Origin: Margaritifera margaritifera
Taxonomy: Eukaryota > Mollusca > Bivalvia > Unionida > Margaritiferidae
Reading direction: 5' to 3'
DNA: 64,000 nt
Assembly: GCA_029931535.1 (NCBI GenBank)
Contig: JAQPZY010001500.1
Span: 1,054,001-1,118,000 of the forward strand
Below, piece after piece: positions 1 to 11,595 of the stretch. The notes below the pieces were generated by a model that saw only the letters and a list, made by a program, of their open reading frames with translations, was not told where the DNA came from and did not search any database. Each line of letters starts with the position of its first letter. Position 1 is the stretch's first letter. A program made the position numbers and the translations under genes.

Positions 1-90
1 GATATGTTCCAGGACAGTCCTTGATTAAATTCTGGTCAGCAATACTTTGCTTGAATGTGTGAATGATTGTGAAATGTTTCAAATCAGCAG

Positions 91-380
91 GCTTCATATC
101 ACCATATGGTGTACAGCAAGCTTCATATCACCATATGGTGTACAGCAGGCTTCATATCACCATATGGTGTACAGCAAGCTTCAGATCACCATATGGTGTA
201 CAACAAGCTTCAAATCACCATATGGTGTACAGCAGGCTTCATATCACCATATGGTGTACAACAGGCTTCATATCACCATACGGTGTACAACAAGCCTCAG
301 ACCACCATATGGTGTACAGCAAGCTTCAGATCACTATATGGTGTACAGCGAGCTTCAGATCACCATGTGGTTTACAGTAA
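91..380. repeat. 29-bp minisatellite, 10 units
   Basis: Ten head-to-tail units start every 29 bases at 91, 120, 149, 178, 207, 236, 265, 294, 323 and 352. Each unit contains the 12-bp perfect palindrome CACCATATGGTG (NdeI core) followed by TACAGCAAGCTTC or a close variant. The last units are more diverged than the first. As 29 is not a multiple of three and the unit lacks stops, all three forward frames stay open, giving overlapping ORFs of 105 to 193 codons that are not evidence of a gene. The array runs directly into the decayed LINE. Confidence 0.95.
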
Positions 381-3300
381 TCTTTATATTCCAGTCGCCA
401 GATACAGTCAACCCAGTTATTTTGCTTCTCCATCTTGGCATACAACTATTGATACCAAGTTGGTAGCATACCAACTTGAAGATGACAGAAAATTAAATGT
501 AATTAATGTATATCTTCCCCAATATGCGGAGAAAATTGAGGATCTTAACAAAAAGTTCTTGTCTGTGATATGGAATATAATTCTCGAGGTTATTCCTAGC
601 AAGAAATATAATACTCACACGAAGTCTTATTCTTGCCCTGTAGTAAGGAGAGCTCATGGAAGAGTTAGATACTTTGTGAAGTTCTAGTAGCCACTTTTTA
701 AAGTTCTAGATTCAAACGGGAAGGCCGAGAGACCTTATTTTCATGAGATCTGTGAACAGTATAAAGATGCAAAAAGAGAGGTTAGAACATTCTAGAAGAA
801 GCTATCAATGTTTACAGATACTCTGTCTTCAAAGATTGAGGTGAAGCAGCTGAATTAGATATAAGGCTGCTTTGGAAAACTGTATGATAAAGAAGGAAAG
901 GTAACCACTCAAAATGTTGCTCCTAGTTTAAATTTGATGGTTAAGTAGCTTCTATACCGTGTGAGATATCTAGGTTATGTTCTGGGTACTTCGCTCAGTT
1001 ATATGACCTGTAGGAATAACATGTATTCAGTCATGAACTTAATATAGATGCCAGTGCTGAATAAAGCCCTTATTAAGATCACGTTCACTTTTCATCGAAA
1101 ACCTTACGCTATAAAACAGCTTGTACCACGTAAAGCATCAGGACGGTCTCCAGAATGAACACATGCAGTATGCTGGAAGAAAATTGATTGAAATATTTAA
1201 TTTATTTTCAATGGTATACTGTACCAGTGTTACCTACCTAGTGAATAGAAAGTCCAATTGATTGTACCTATTTTTAAAGGTAGAGGAAAATCAAAAATCA
1301 CTCTGACAGTTATAGGGCTGTCTCCTATTGCCTGCCCTATACAAATTATTTGCAAAATGTATATTCAACAGGCTTAATACAGGGTGCAAGAGAATGTTCT
1401 TAATTTTGAAATGTTCAACAACAGGTTTTTCAAAAATGACTGAATAGATTCACGGATTTCTTTAATCCACATGAAGCTATATTTCTTGTCGAGTGTGTCA
1501 ATTTCCACCCTGCAAGACAGAAGTATTTGGACGTGAACTGCTTAAAGACACTGTATGACGACGTACCACCAGAGCAAATCTTGGACTTTTTAAGAGAATG
1601 CGGTTTATACAACAAATTTTAATCATGTTTTAAGGATTTGACATGCGTTACAATTATCTGGTATTTTATATACATTTTACAGAATTTATGATTTATATTT
1701 CATCCTCTTGTACTTTTGCAATTCAGTTCTACATTGTTCGAACTTAATCTTTCGTTAAGATGACATGGCCACTTTTGAGCTGAGGTGCCGTAATACACTA
1801 CTACCACAGCCGGATTAACCCATAGGCTGATAAGGCTATAGCCCTAGGCCCTCATATTTTGTAGGCCTTCCATTCCAAAATGTAATACATACATAGGCCC
1901 TTCCCTTCTATTAGCCTTAGGCCACGCATAACCTTAATCCGGCCCTGACTACTACGTACATACAAATTTAACTTAGAACTAGGATCAAGACTTTTTGACG
2001 GCTTTCTTAGAAATACCGAAAGATTTTGTCATCAAGGGGTTTTGCTAATATACTGCAAAATGAGTATTGCTGATAAATTTTTTCATGTAATTAGATAATC
2101 TTATTCGAATCTTCAAAAGCATAGTCATCATAAATTACTCATGATTTGAACATATTCCTATTATAGAGGGGGTCCAACAGGGTGGGTTTATCTACTTTTT
2201 GTATCTAGTTTAAATAAATGACTTATTATGGGAATTGCACAAATCCAAGCTTGGATTAGTGTAAGCTCAGTCCAGCCTGGGATCACTGCTTTGGCCGACC
2301 ATATCACTCTACTAGCAACAACTCCTGATCATTCAAAAAAAATGCTTAATATTGCTTGCATCAAGTCAATAAATGGTACCTTCAGACTCAGTGAAAATAA
2401 AAGCTGTATTGTAATTTTAAGTCATAATTTACGGAAAACATAGTGCTATTTTAATTGTAAAATTGGCGACAATCCTTTACCGATCGCCCAATTAACTGTA
2501 CATTTTGGTATTCACGTCTCTTCTGAGGTGAGTTGTTTGGTTAAAGTAGACAAAGTTTGTTCAAAAGTGCGTAAATCATTATATTTTCTTGTAGGAGTTC
2601 GCATATATGAAAGTAATGTGAATCATTTAACTTCTACCAATATATACATGAACATTGTAATGCCAACAGCATTTTATGACTAAGAAAACTTGTCATACCT
2701 CAGACTGAAATAATTCAAGCTTGATATGTTTCAGCATTAAATTACAAAACTATACAAGACTTCCTTCGTAATACACTTTCAGGAATGAGTGAAAATATTC
2801 TTAGTTTGAGGAGAGACATCTCTAAAATAAATAAAAACAAATTAAATTCCCTGTGTGAATTATGTCATGATCCAGAAAATGTATTATCTAAACAAATATT
2901 TCCATTAGACTTTTACATCAACCTTCGTAAAAAAAAAATCTTTGAAACACAGATTTTGTGCCCTATATATGTACAATTCTGAACAAGTGTAGTCTTTATT
3001 GATTTATTGAAAAGTTTATCGAAAACAAAGTCTTTCCAGGAAAAGGATAATGAAAACAACTTATGTCTGCTACAATTTGTTTAGAACATTATGTTTTAAT
3101 TACCTTTTCTAAAGAAGATTTTAAAATGTACAAATTTGCATCAAACTTCCTATTTTATCTGAGATACCAGGATCAAGTAAGGAACAAAATCTGATAACCT
3201 GTCCAATTATTCTTGTTACCATACCAACTAATACCTTGTAAGCTTGCCAACTGTGCAGTGAGTACTACATTGATGTTGTAACCGGTATGTTTATCTCCTG

Positions 3301-3775
3301 TACAAGAACGTCCAGACAAAAAGAAGTATTTTGGTACAATGGTATATAAATCATTTTGATATTCGTCTAGGGGTGTTCTTATACAATATATAGGACGGAG
3401 AATTTATGCAACAATACCTTCTTGATAAGGGCTTTCCTGATGGTGTCGGGTTGAATAAACCTGATGCATACATACATTTCATACTGTCTGCTGCAGTATT
3501 CTCTGTATTTATAATACATGATTAATTGAGTTAGTACGGTAGGTAATTAATACTAATGCTATATTGATCAGAAAAGCACTCTGTAATCAACGTAAAATAG
3601 TTCCCTTGAATCTTGCTTGACGTGTAAGATGGTACTATAGCATCCATAATGCCTCTATATGTTTATTTCATACCAGTGTTGTGATATTTGTCTTTGATCC
3701 TTAAAATGGAATTTGTATTTTGTATTTTGTGTGTACAGTGTAATGAAAAGACAAATATATGAATAAATGAATGAA
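381..3775 (+). mobile_element. Decayed non-LTR retrotransposon (LINE), EN-RT remnants
   Basis: Conceptual translation in shifting frames shows the order expected of an APE-endonuclease/reverse-transcriptase LINE. Near 460-560 there is LVAYQLEDDRKLNVINVYLP, like a late endonuclease segment. Near 1125-1150 comes PRKASGRSPE, resembling the KAPG-type RT linker, then near 1260-1290 VPIFKGRGK followed by a degenerate GLSPIAC, like the YRPISLL block. At 2294-2330 ALADHITLLATTP is the RT catalytic box C, with the second Asp of the ADD motif changed to His. Past 2400, KSCIVIL and HFGIHVS follow the usual order. 3' thumb-like segments continue to about 3500, and the sequence ends near an ATGAATAAATGAATGAATC tail at 3760-3775. 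Many stops and frameshifts make it a pseudogene. It is interrupted by the hAT-like element at 1805-1947. The clade cannot be fixed by eye. Confidence 0.75.
1805..1947. mobile_element. hAT-like non-autonomous element with 8-bp TSD
   Basis: This 143-bp insertion starts CACAGCCGGATTAACC and ends GGTTAAGG-type sequence reading CCTTAATCCGGCCCTG, so the ends are inverted repeats of the CAGGGCCGGATTAA type. The same 8 bases, ACTACTAC, lie immediately outside both ends (1797-1804 and 1948-1955), which is the target duplication length of hAT transposases. The interior is rich in TAGGCC repeats and has no ORF. It sits inside the LINE remnant between the RT palm pieces, so it inserted after the LINE. 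Confidence 0.8.
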
Positions 3776-4671
3776 TCTGTATCGTCATTGGGATGAAGGG
3801 CATGTAATATATGGCTGCTCTGGGAGCATACAGTAGACAAATTTTTATTTTAAAATTTAACGCTTTCTAGTTTGTTTGCGCTGTCTGATACATCGGACCA
3901 CTTATTCGGGAAAGGGTTCAGACATTCACACACAGATGATTATATCAATCAGATATATGTGAGTATATATTTGTGATTGATATTTGTAATTGTACTGTCA
4001 TGTCCTCGTCAGATTCGTGAATGCTATTTAAAAATATTCTACAGGAGGACATAAAGATGAATCAGTGAACTAGTGAATGGTTAGTGTTAGCCATCCAACG
4101 GTAGAAATTAATTTAAACCTTGACAGGGCTTTTTCTGTTAAGAGATTGTAGACTAAAATGTAAAAGTTAAAATCAAATCCATGCCAGTTATGAACGTCAA
4201 ATAAAAAAATTCCGATGTATCAGTGATACCGACTAATGGAAGGTACACCGCTGTTTTAATGTTTCTGTTATCAATGCTGGGTGATGTGTAATTGATTAGT
4301 TTGCTGAGCCATTTTTGAAGTCAAATAGCCGGGTAACGCCCAGACTGATACCGCTTTTTCAAAATAAGGTGACAGCTCATCCTGTGTAGATTGATCGAGC
4401 CAATAAACAGACAAATATCGTTCAGTCCCTTTCACAAACAAAGTGCCAGCACACACTTTTAACGCTGTTTGAATAGTGTGAAGTCCTTTTTCATTAAACT
4501 GAAAATGTGAGTGACGCATGTTCATTATTTGTATTTTTTTAAAGTGATACACAAAGTAGATAAAATGTTTGTTTCTAATCTTATCCGTGTTCTAGATACA
4601 TCGCTTTAGAGACCTTTGCTGTTAAGGCATATATTTGTTAATAAAGTAACAACCGTAAACAGATATCCACA
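3776..4671. other. No firm feature; contains one unexplained minus ORF
   Basis: Unique-looking AT-rich sequence. No repeat structure or splice-flanked exon is visible apart from the minus-strand frame described at 4271-4552. Confidence 0.4.
4271..4552 (-). other. Unidentified 93-codon ORF, possible gene fragment
   Basis: A minus-strand frame of 93 codons opens with an ATG followed soon by a second one (MRHSHFQFNEKGLH). Its middle part (about residues 20-80) has balanced composition with Trp, Cys, Gly and Tyr and no simple repeat, unlike the low-complexity frames elsewhere in the window. It reads FVKGTERYLSVYWLDQ and then a short acidic helix-like stretch. I do not recognise a family. It could be chance, a decayed transposon ORF, or an exon. 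No clear donor or acceptor bounds it. Confidence 0.25.
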
Positions 4672-4811
<140 letters not shown>

Positions 4812-5038
4812 ATCGAAATACTAAATGTATGTACATTAAAATAAGGAAAAAGGCTCGGAACCAAAATAGTGAAATTACGCGAATGTCAATCGTCACACGT
4901 GCGCTCCAGATGAGTAAAATACATCCATGATGATAACATGTAAGAACTAGAAGGAATAGAGTATGGATATATTAAGGATTTCCTGTTGAATGAAACAAAA
5001 CTGATACATATGGACTGACTGACACATGGATTTATAAT

Positions 5039-5120
<82 letters not shown>
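5039..5120. repeat. C-run plus (CT)n microsatellite
   Basis: Ten C residues lead directly into about 36 CT units. The minus strand reads as an Arg-Glu repeat frame without biological meaning. Confidence 0.98.
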
Positions 5121-5123
<3 letters not shown>

Positions 5124-5204
5124 AGCCAGGCATCAGTTTATAAGACTAATACAATTTTTGCGATCATATTTACCGAAGTAAATAATCAGTAACTCTTTAC
5201 ATGT

Positions 5205-5214
5205 ATTATTGTTA

Positions 5215-5252
<38 letters not shown>

Positions 5253-5253
5253 T
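5205..5253. repeat. (ATT)n microsatellite
   Basis: TTATTGTTATTG grades into perfect ATT units. Confidence 0.95.
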
Positions 5254-5675
5254 TAACTTTTGTCCATTATCCCGCTACCTCATGCAATTGATATATTTCC
5301 TTAGAACCTCCATGCAAAACTTTACCGGGATATAATTTCTATTGTACATTTTATAGATGGCGTTGATTTTTCACCACGCATGGTGTCCGTCCTTTGTTCC
5401 CAGCCTGGAAACAGGCCAAAACATTTTGGTTCTCCGCGTGATAGGCACGATAATCCCTTCTTTGATTTTTGTTATACAACTTTGTTGGGCTGATGGCAGC
5501 ATAAAATAGATATGTAGTTTACCACCTTTAAGATCGTTTATTAATGGTTCCTTCTTTCTTTCATCTTTTTTCAATCTTTTGTTAGTATATTTCTCCGTCA
5601 TTCAAACATGTATGGGGTCAAGAATTTCTCTTGGTTTTTGTGTTTAGTGTTTGTTGTGTGGATGTAAATTGTTTC

Positions 5676-5718
5676 TGTCCCTGACGAGGAACTTGTTTAG
5701 CTCGAAACGTTGGCAAAC
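5676..5718 (+). other. Hammerhead-core-like motif, possible Penelope-type terminal repeat
   Basis: The sequence CCTGACGAG at 5680-5688, 12 bases of spacer, then CTCGAAACGTTGGC at 5701-5714 matches the hammerhead core pattern CUGANGA ... GAAA in the correct order and spacing. Known Penelope-like retroelements carry such motifs in their terminal repeats. The stems look weak here: only the first pairs of stem II and a short GTT/AAC stem III can be drawn. This copy is therefore probably degenerate, or the match may be fortuitous. No GIY-YIG or Penelope RT frame is visible nearby. Confidence 0.35.
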
Positions 5719-5761
5719 TATATATATATATTACAAATTATATAGCAAACGAACTATTGTG

Positions 5762-5985
5762 TGATTGAAACCAACATCAAAGACTGTAACACTATTATTG
5801 GTAGCATATCCTTTGATATCGGTTTCAGTAAAACAACATTATGTAAATAGATATTTTCTGTTTACGTTTTTGTAGGATATATTAGTATTATATTCTTTGA
5901 TGATTGGTTTCAATGACATAATAGTATGTAAATAGATATTTTATTTACGTTTTTATGTTTGTAATTGTTATATTTTTGTGTCGTC
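5762..5985. repeat. Diverged 91-bp direct repeat with an inverted arm
   Basis: The segment with TATGTAAATAGATATTTT occurs at about 5840 and again 91 bases later. Each is preceded by a TTTGAT..GGTTTCA block, and the inverse of that block (TTGAAACCAACATCAAAG) lies at about 5765-5783. The result is a potential hairpin of about 20 bp arms next to the hammerhead-like motif. Confidence 0.5.
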
Positions 5986-6681
5986 TGCCTTAAAAAAGGG
6001 ATCCAGTTTCTCAGTCTTCCACTGTGCTTTATCATATATTATGAGTTTACTTTGCCCTCGAGTTACCACTCATTTTATATTAAGTGCCAGGAGAGACTTT
6101 TCTACGGTGCTATAGCAGGGATACAAGTGATGGAAAGCATTTAATTTATCCAACCTCATCGATACCTACTATTACTTTATAAACCTGTCACGTTTTAGTG
6201 CTACTTATTCGAACAGGACGCTTCCCCCCTGCACCCGCCCCACGCTGTTAATTTTGGGATCAATATCTGACAGGACTCTTCTACCAAATTGAGAACAACG
6301 GTGGTGTTAAATTGCTTTACTATGGAAACCTATTAAGGATACAGAAGAAAACAAATCATACAAACTTGGAATTTCGAGTTTTTCTTATTATTTTTTTTTC
6401 CATGACCTTAATAGGCTTCCGTAGGTTACTCATCTGCTGACGAAATATTGTACACATGTCTGAGTGGTTGTATTTTTCTTTGTTGTTGTGTGTGTTTGAA
6501 CTTTTTTGATGTCTTTCTAAAGGATCTTAATGTATGTATATTTGAAGGCATGTATGTATGTATGCATATAGGTAGGAAGATAGGTAGATGGAAATGCGTG
6601 ACTATTTCCTCTTTGACAGAAAATACACCACGCTGTAGTGTCCTTAATATAGATACGAAAACGGGTACTAAATCGGAAAAG

Positions 6682-6683
<2 letters not shown>
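5986..6683. other. No feature seen
   Basis: AT-rich sequence with no supported gene or repeat. Confidence 0.4.

Positions 6684-6743
<60 letters not shown>
6684..6743. repeat. (TA)n microsatellite
   Basis: About 30 uninterrupted TA units. Confidence 0.98.
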
Positions 6744-6745
<2 letters not shown>

Positions 6746-6888
6746 TCCATTTTGAATTCATAAAAGATCAGTTTTAGTATATATTATTAAATAAGAATTC
6801 ACCTTCGACGACCTAAGTGTAACAAACCATGTACTTATGTAGTACACGAATTGCATAAAATTGTTGAAGAAATGCGAAAATTCGAAAG

Positions 6889-6891
<3 letters not shown>

Positions 6892-6970
<79 letters not shown>
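6892..6970. repeat. (TA)n microsatellite
   Basis: About 39 uninterrupted TA units, only 150 bases from the previous TA tract. Confidence 0.98.
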
Positions 6971-6972
<2 letters not shown>

Positions 6973-7564
6973 CTTTTCGCTACACTAGTCATTATGGACC
7001 GAAATACAAATGCAATGTTATCCTAACGTACTCTTATTATCCCGTTTACGGTGGCAATGATAACAACTATGTTTAAGTTTGAATAAACTCTGTCTGAGCG
7101 GGTACGTTAAGGTTCATTAATGACACGAAAGTCACTGCGTCAATCAATCACGTTGGCATTGGGTTACCTTACTGTACTTTTGATTTGGCCTGACATGAAA
7201 TATATGGCTCGATCGTTCAATTCGGTCTTAAAGATTTTTTCTTAAAATCCTAGATAGCGCACTCACAAATATAGTTTATCTAGATTAGGCGAGAATCTCT
7301 TCTTCGCAAGTGTCAATCATGACAGGTATCAATTATGTAATGTCTTGGTGGTGTGCGTGTTTGGAGATTTATAAAATTGCGTGCGTCAATGAAAATCCAA
7401 GTTTCAATTTCAAGAAAGTTCAGCCAACATTCAATGTCATCTTTACCCGACTATGGTTGTATTTTTGTATGTCTGACAGTTGAACACCTACTTCAACCGT
7501 CATTGTGTCTAGATCCCCTTACTCTCTCCCTTTCTCTCCTTGCAGACACTCAAAACACAAATGC
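6971..7564. other. No feature seen
   Basis: No repeat or convincing exon could be recognised. Confidence 0.4.
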
Positions 7565-7600
7565 AAACACACACATACACGCACACGCACACACACATAT

Positions 7601-7678
<78 letters not shown>
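7565..7678. repeat. Compound (CA)n-(TA)n microsatellite
   Basis: Imperfect CA units with TA and CG variants pass into about 31 perfect TA units. Confidence 0.98.
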
Positions 7679-7682
<4 letters not shown>

Positions 7683-7986
7683 GGGTATCTCATACTATAT
7701 AAACAGACAAATTTCAGTGCAGAATAAGAGAAAGTAGCCACTTTAAGCACGCATCGAAAATAAAAAGGTTTCATAGGTATGGAAATTTAGTATGAACACT
7801 CAAATTGCAATTTCCTTGTTGTTCGCGAAAATGATGTGGTCACGCCACTATAACGCAAAATTTAGAGACATATCCTTTTAAAGCATTCCAGTTCTAAAAT
7901 AGGATATTTTGTCGCGCTCGGGTGGGGTGCGGTGGGGGTGGAGACATTGGCATTGTGTACGATTTTCTACTCACATCATATATATA

Positions 7987-7989
7987 TAC

Positions 7990-8022
<33 letters not shown>
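7987..8022. repeat. (AAT)n microsatellite
   Basis: Eleven perfect ATA units. Confidence 0.95.
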
Positions 8023-8023
<1 letters not shown>

Positions 8024-8458
8024 CATTATTTTCAGATCGGAGCACGTACTTAAATTGAGTTTCAAAGTATATTCAGTTAATGTTTATCAGAATACGAAAT
8101 ATAACAATTTTCGTGAACAGGTAATCGTAGTGATACTTCCCAAATTGGTAAATATTTTGGGACAAACATCCGGTCAGATGTGCGAAGAACAGAATCTAAT
8201 AACATAATATGTCTTGAAAATAACACTCGACGATGTTTCGGCAATCAATTAAATATCTGCACATTTAATTTCTAATGTTATTCCTTGCAACTTTGTAATG
8301 AAAAAATGTTTAAAATATCATTCGGTTTGAATTGTCTGCAACTATTGCTTACATTGTTGTTAGTGATGACACGTCATATATTCAGTGTGACGTTGTAAGT
8401 TATTGTGACGTAATAACCACGGGCTTGATGGCAGTTCAAAATGGCTATTATTTACATC

Positions 8459-8511
8459 CAATTTATTTATTTATTTTTTTATTTATTTATTTTTTTATTC
8501 TTTTTTTTTAT
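8459..8511. repeat. (TTTA)n / poly-T low-complexity tract
   Basis: TTTA units mixed with T runs. Confidence 0.9.
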
Positions 8512-8518
8512 AGCATGC

Positions 8519-8835
8519 GATGGAAAAGACTGAAAACGTTCCGATTGGGCACAGACGCTGACAAATCGGATCATCTTCGGCCTTTTCCATCAAGTGGAGA
8601 AAGAAACCTCGGATGTAATTCGCAGCCACTGAGAACTATATTCTGAACTACTTTTGTGCACTCCGCCAGAGGCAAATCACCAAACCCATCAAACTGACAT
8701 GTATTCCTATAACTACTTCAGAGGGTATTTCTCGATTTGATGGAAATGACAGAGCGATGTTCCGATCGAGACGCTGACGAGCGCTTATTCTGCGGAATTC
8801 CGCGCCACGCAGGGAAAACTCTGACATTCGATGGG
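8519..8835. repeat. Possible diverged pair of GC-richer repeats
   Basis: GATGGAAAAGACTGAAAACG then TTCCGAT..CAGACGCTGAC at 8519-8565 is echoed at 8736-8780 by GATGGAAATGAC...TTCCGAT..GACGCTGAC. The region is more GC-rich than its surroundings. It may be a transposon remnant; no terminal repeats were found. Confidence 0.35.
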
Positions 8836-9386
8836 TAGCAACCACAGGAAAAAAATTCTGCTCGCAGGAGCAACCGTAATTTTCTATTGATAACAACAAA
8901 ACTACAAATTAATTAATAAATGAGATTAAAAAGCTACATTACTAACGTATTAGCTCAGTGTAATACTTTATTGTAGGTCAAGATTGTGAAAATTTCAAAA
9001 TATCGATGTTTAATTTCAGTATAGTAGATACCGTTAGCGACCACAAAGAGTGAGATAACAACCAAAGAGTTCCAAAAGATGATGTTGCTGATGAAAAAAG
9101 TTACCTTGTCAATTCGTAAAATAAAATCATGAATTTAAACAGCTCAGATGATTATTTAGGATCAAATTATATGCGAGCAAAAAATATAAATGGGAATCAT
9201 ACCAACCATCGCTTGGCATTGGATAACAGTAGGTATTAATAAAGAAATTAATAAGAATTGTTCGCAAATGTTTACAACACCCAGCGCCCACCGACAACAC
9301 CCACCTCCCACCTTTTAAGGGAGTTGTATATCCTGCCGTAATCCTTGGATCCAGCCTAAATGGAGTCACACATTCAGCTATTGATC

Positions 9387-9510
9387 CTGTCTATGCTATT
9401 GTCAAGATAAAATGATCCAGTCTATGCTATTGTCAAGATAAAATGATCATGTGTATACTATTGTCAAGATAAAATGATCATGTATATACTATTGTCAAGA
9501 TAAAATGATA
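9387..9510. repeat. 31-bp tandem repeat, 4 units
   Basis: Units starting at 9387, 9418, 9449 and 9480 share TATTGTCAAGATAAAATGAT with small changes before it. Confidence 0.93.
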
Positions 9511-10529
9511 TTTCCATGCATGTTTCACTATATACAAGACGGAACTGAAGCAAAAGATGATCAGCGTGCAAGGATATACAAAATAAAAATTTTAAAAAGA
9601 GCAAAAGAGAAGGAGAAAAGGGAGCTTGAGATGAAATTCCTACCATTAGTCGTGTCTTAACAAGGGGAAAATCTATCAGAGAAGGAGGAGGGTGAGAAAG
9701 CAGGTGCATGGAGGGGTAAAGTCGTGTTTGGGCATTTTGTTGAAAACAACAATAGGCCAAATAGGACATCTGCCTAGCTTTTAGAAAAGTTTTTCTACTT
9801 TTAGTACATATATTCAACTTTAATTTTGAGATACCTCAAATGGGAAATCCCCCCCCCCAAAAAAAAATAGTAATTAAATTCAATTTTTAGAATAGACTGT
9901 TACCATTTTGTTATCACGTAAACAAATTGTAAATTTGAAGTTTACTACTCACTTCCACACAAAATTGTACGAAAATGGGGTCTGGGACGATGTGTGCAAC
10001 TGGTTGAGAGCAGAAAAAAGACAAAATGATTGCTGACTGAGCAATAGAACTAAAACTTTTGTCAAGAAAGTGGAAGCTAGTGTCCAGATTCAAAGAGGTT
10101 CAAAATGCATAATGTGCACACACACAAAAAAACACAAAAAACAAAACGTTGAGACATTCAAGCACTTGATTAACGAGTAATACAAAGTGGCCAAAAAGCG
10201 AATATAAATGTGTCATGATCGATTTTCAATAGCAGATGGCTGTACTAGAAATGTCGAAGGAAGAATATAAATTAGGGTATAGACACAAATCAAATAAATA
10301 TAATGGAATACAAAATGGAAACATTTCTGGCAACTACAAAATAGAACAAATAAGGCATGACAAGACACTTATAAACACAAGTGGTAATTTGACGTGCATC
10401 GTAGATCCACGGCTACTCTATATAACTCATAAATTGAACGCAAGGAAAGATGAAACAAATAATAAAAATACACCCAGTTGACCAGAGTACTTTAAAGAAT
10501 CTGAAAACAAACAGAAATAATTCAATTTA
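9511..10529. other. No feature seen
   Basis: AT-rich. The longest frames (117 codons on -, 81 on +) are low in complexity and lack splice context. Confidence 0.4.
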
Positions 10530-10790
10530 TTGTGGCGGATCCAGAAATTACGTTTGGGGTGGGTAGACGTAAACAAGGAGGCGAGAGATCTGCGGGACGG
10601 AACCTCCATGTGGGCTCATGGTGCGAAGCCCCTGGAAGTTCCTGCATTTTAAGCGTTTCCACGGAATAATTTTAACCATCTAACTCTAAAGAAAACTTAC
10701 TTTAAAAACCGTCCCGGTTGTTTCGCGCTCATTTTTAGGGGAGGAGGCCGCCTACACCCACACCCCAACCACCCTGGAACTCTTACTTAG
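10530..10790. mobile_element. Putative hAT-like remnant
   Basis: TGTGGCGGATCCAG at 10531 resembles the CAGTGGCGGATCCAG terminus common in hAT elements, followed by G-rich sequence. The right side at 10740-10790 is C-rich (CACACCCCAACCACCCTGGAAC), with a weak inverse of the terminus. No target duplication could be matched, so the boundaries are uncertain. Confidence 0.3.
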
Positions 10791-11011
10791 AACTATCATA
10801 AATCTGAATATGTTTGCCTATTTATATTTACTGATTTTTTTGGCCGAGATGGGACAAATTTATTATTTTGTTGCTTACTTTTAATAATTCATGTATGAGG
10901 TGATTTAATTATGTCGTTTTCTTCGTCATGTGAACTGGTATAATATAATAGAAAACAGATGGGATTTTCTGTGGTCATTTTTCTAAGAGACATTATGTTA
11001 CGTTTTAAATT

Positions 11012-11385
11012 AGGCGGAAAATATAGACCACGAATGTCTGTGAAAACCAATGTTGGTGTTGTTGTTGTAGTTGTTGATCTTGAAACTCTATTTCAAATGA
11101 GGCTTTGATTAAAACTGTACTTCTTTGTGGTCCCGAGCTTACGACGGCCGGACGTAGCTACATGTCTTAGACCGAAGCATTAGACAAATAAGTAACGGGC
11201 GATCACACTGCGGAGATAAAAAATTTTGTACCCAAGTGTGGTCGAATGTGCTTCACACAGTGTGTTCATTTTATACTTTGTTTCCTTGATACATGTTGTA
11301 CAAGCTCTTTTAGTAAAATAAAACTTTAAAAAAATAGAATTATTCTTCACCTACTTTTGTTGCATATGCCAGATTAAATATAATT
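11012..11385. repeat. About 370-bp dispersed repeat, copy 1
   Basis: From GGCGGAAAATATAGACCACG to CATATGCCAGATTAAATATA, this block is repeated in the same orientation at 12807-13184 with roughly 85-90 percent visual identity. It includes a GTTGTTGTTG stretch, and near the end a TTGATACATGTTGTACAAGC block. No ORF, terminal inverted repeats or poly-A tail were seen. It may be an old segmental duplication or an unclassified element. Confidence 0.9.
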
Positions 11386-11495
11386 AGACGTTTAGACTAT
11401 TAGACTATCAATGGAGGATGTTGTACCCAGCACGAACATTGTAAAGAGAACAGTGTACCTGAAAACAATAAATTTGTATTGATGATATCATTCAC

Positions 11496-11506
11496 TTTTT
11501 TTTTTC

Positions 11507-11591
<85 letters not shown>
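11496..11591. repeat. T-run plus (CT)n microsatellite
   Basis: Ten T then about 40 CT units. Confidence 0.98.

Positions 11592-11595
<4 letters not shown>

Noticed and set aside
88..380. CRISPR-like array (short repeats, regular period)
   Set aside because: Units are contiguous without unique spacers, the genome is eukaryotic, and there are no cas genes.
106..687. 193-codon ORF at the window start
   Set aside because: The first half is the 29-bp repeat, the rest is a LINE fragment read in one of several shifting frames.
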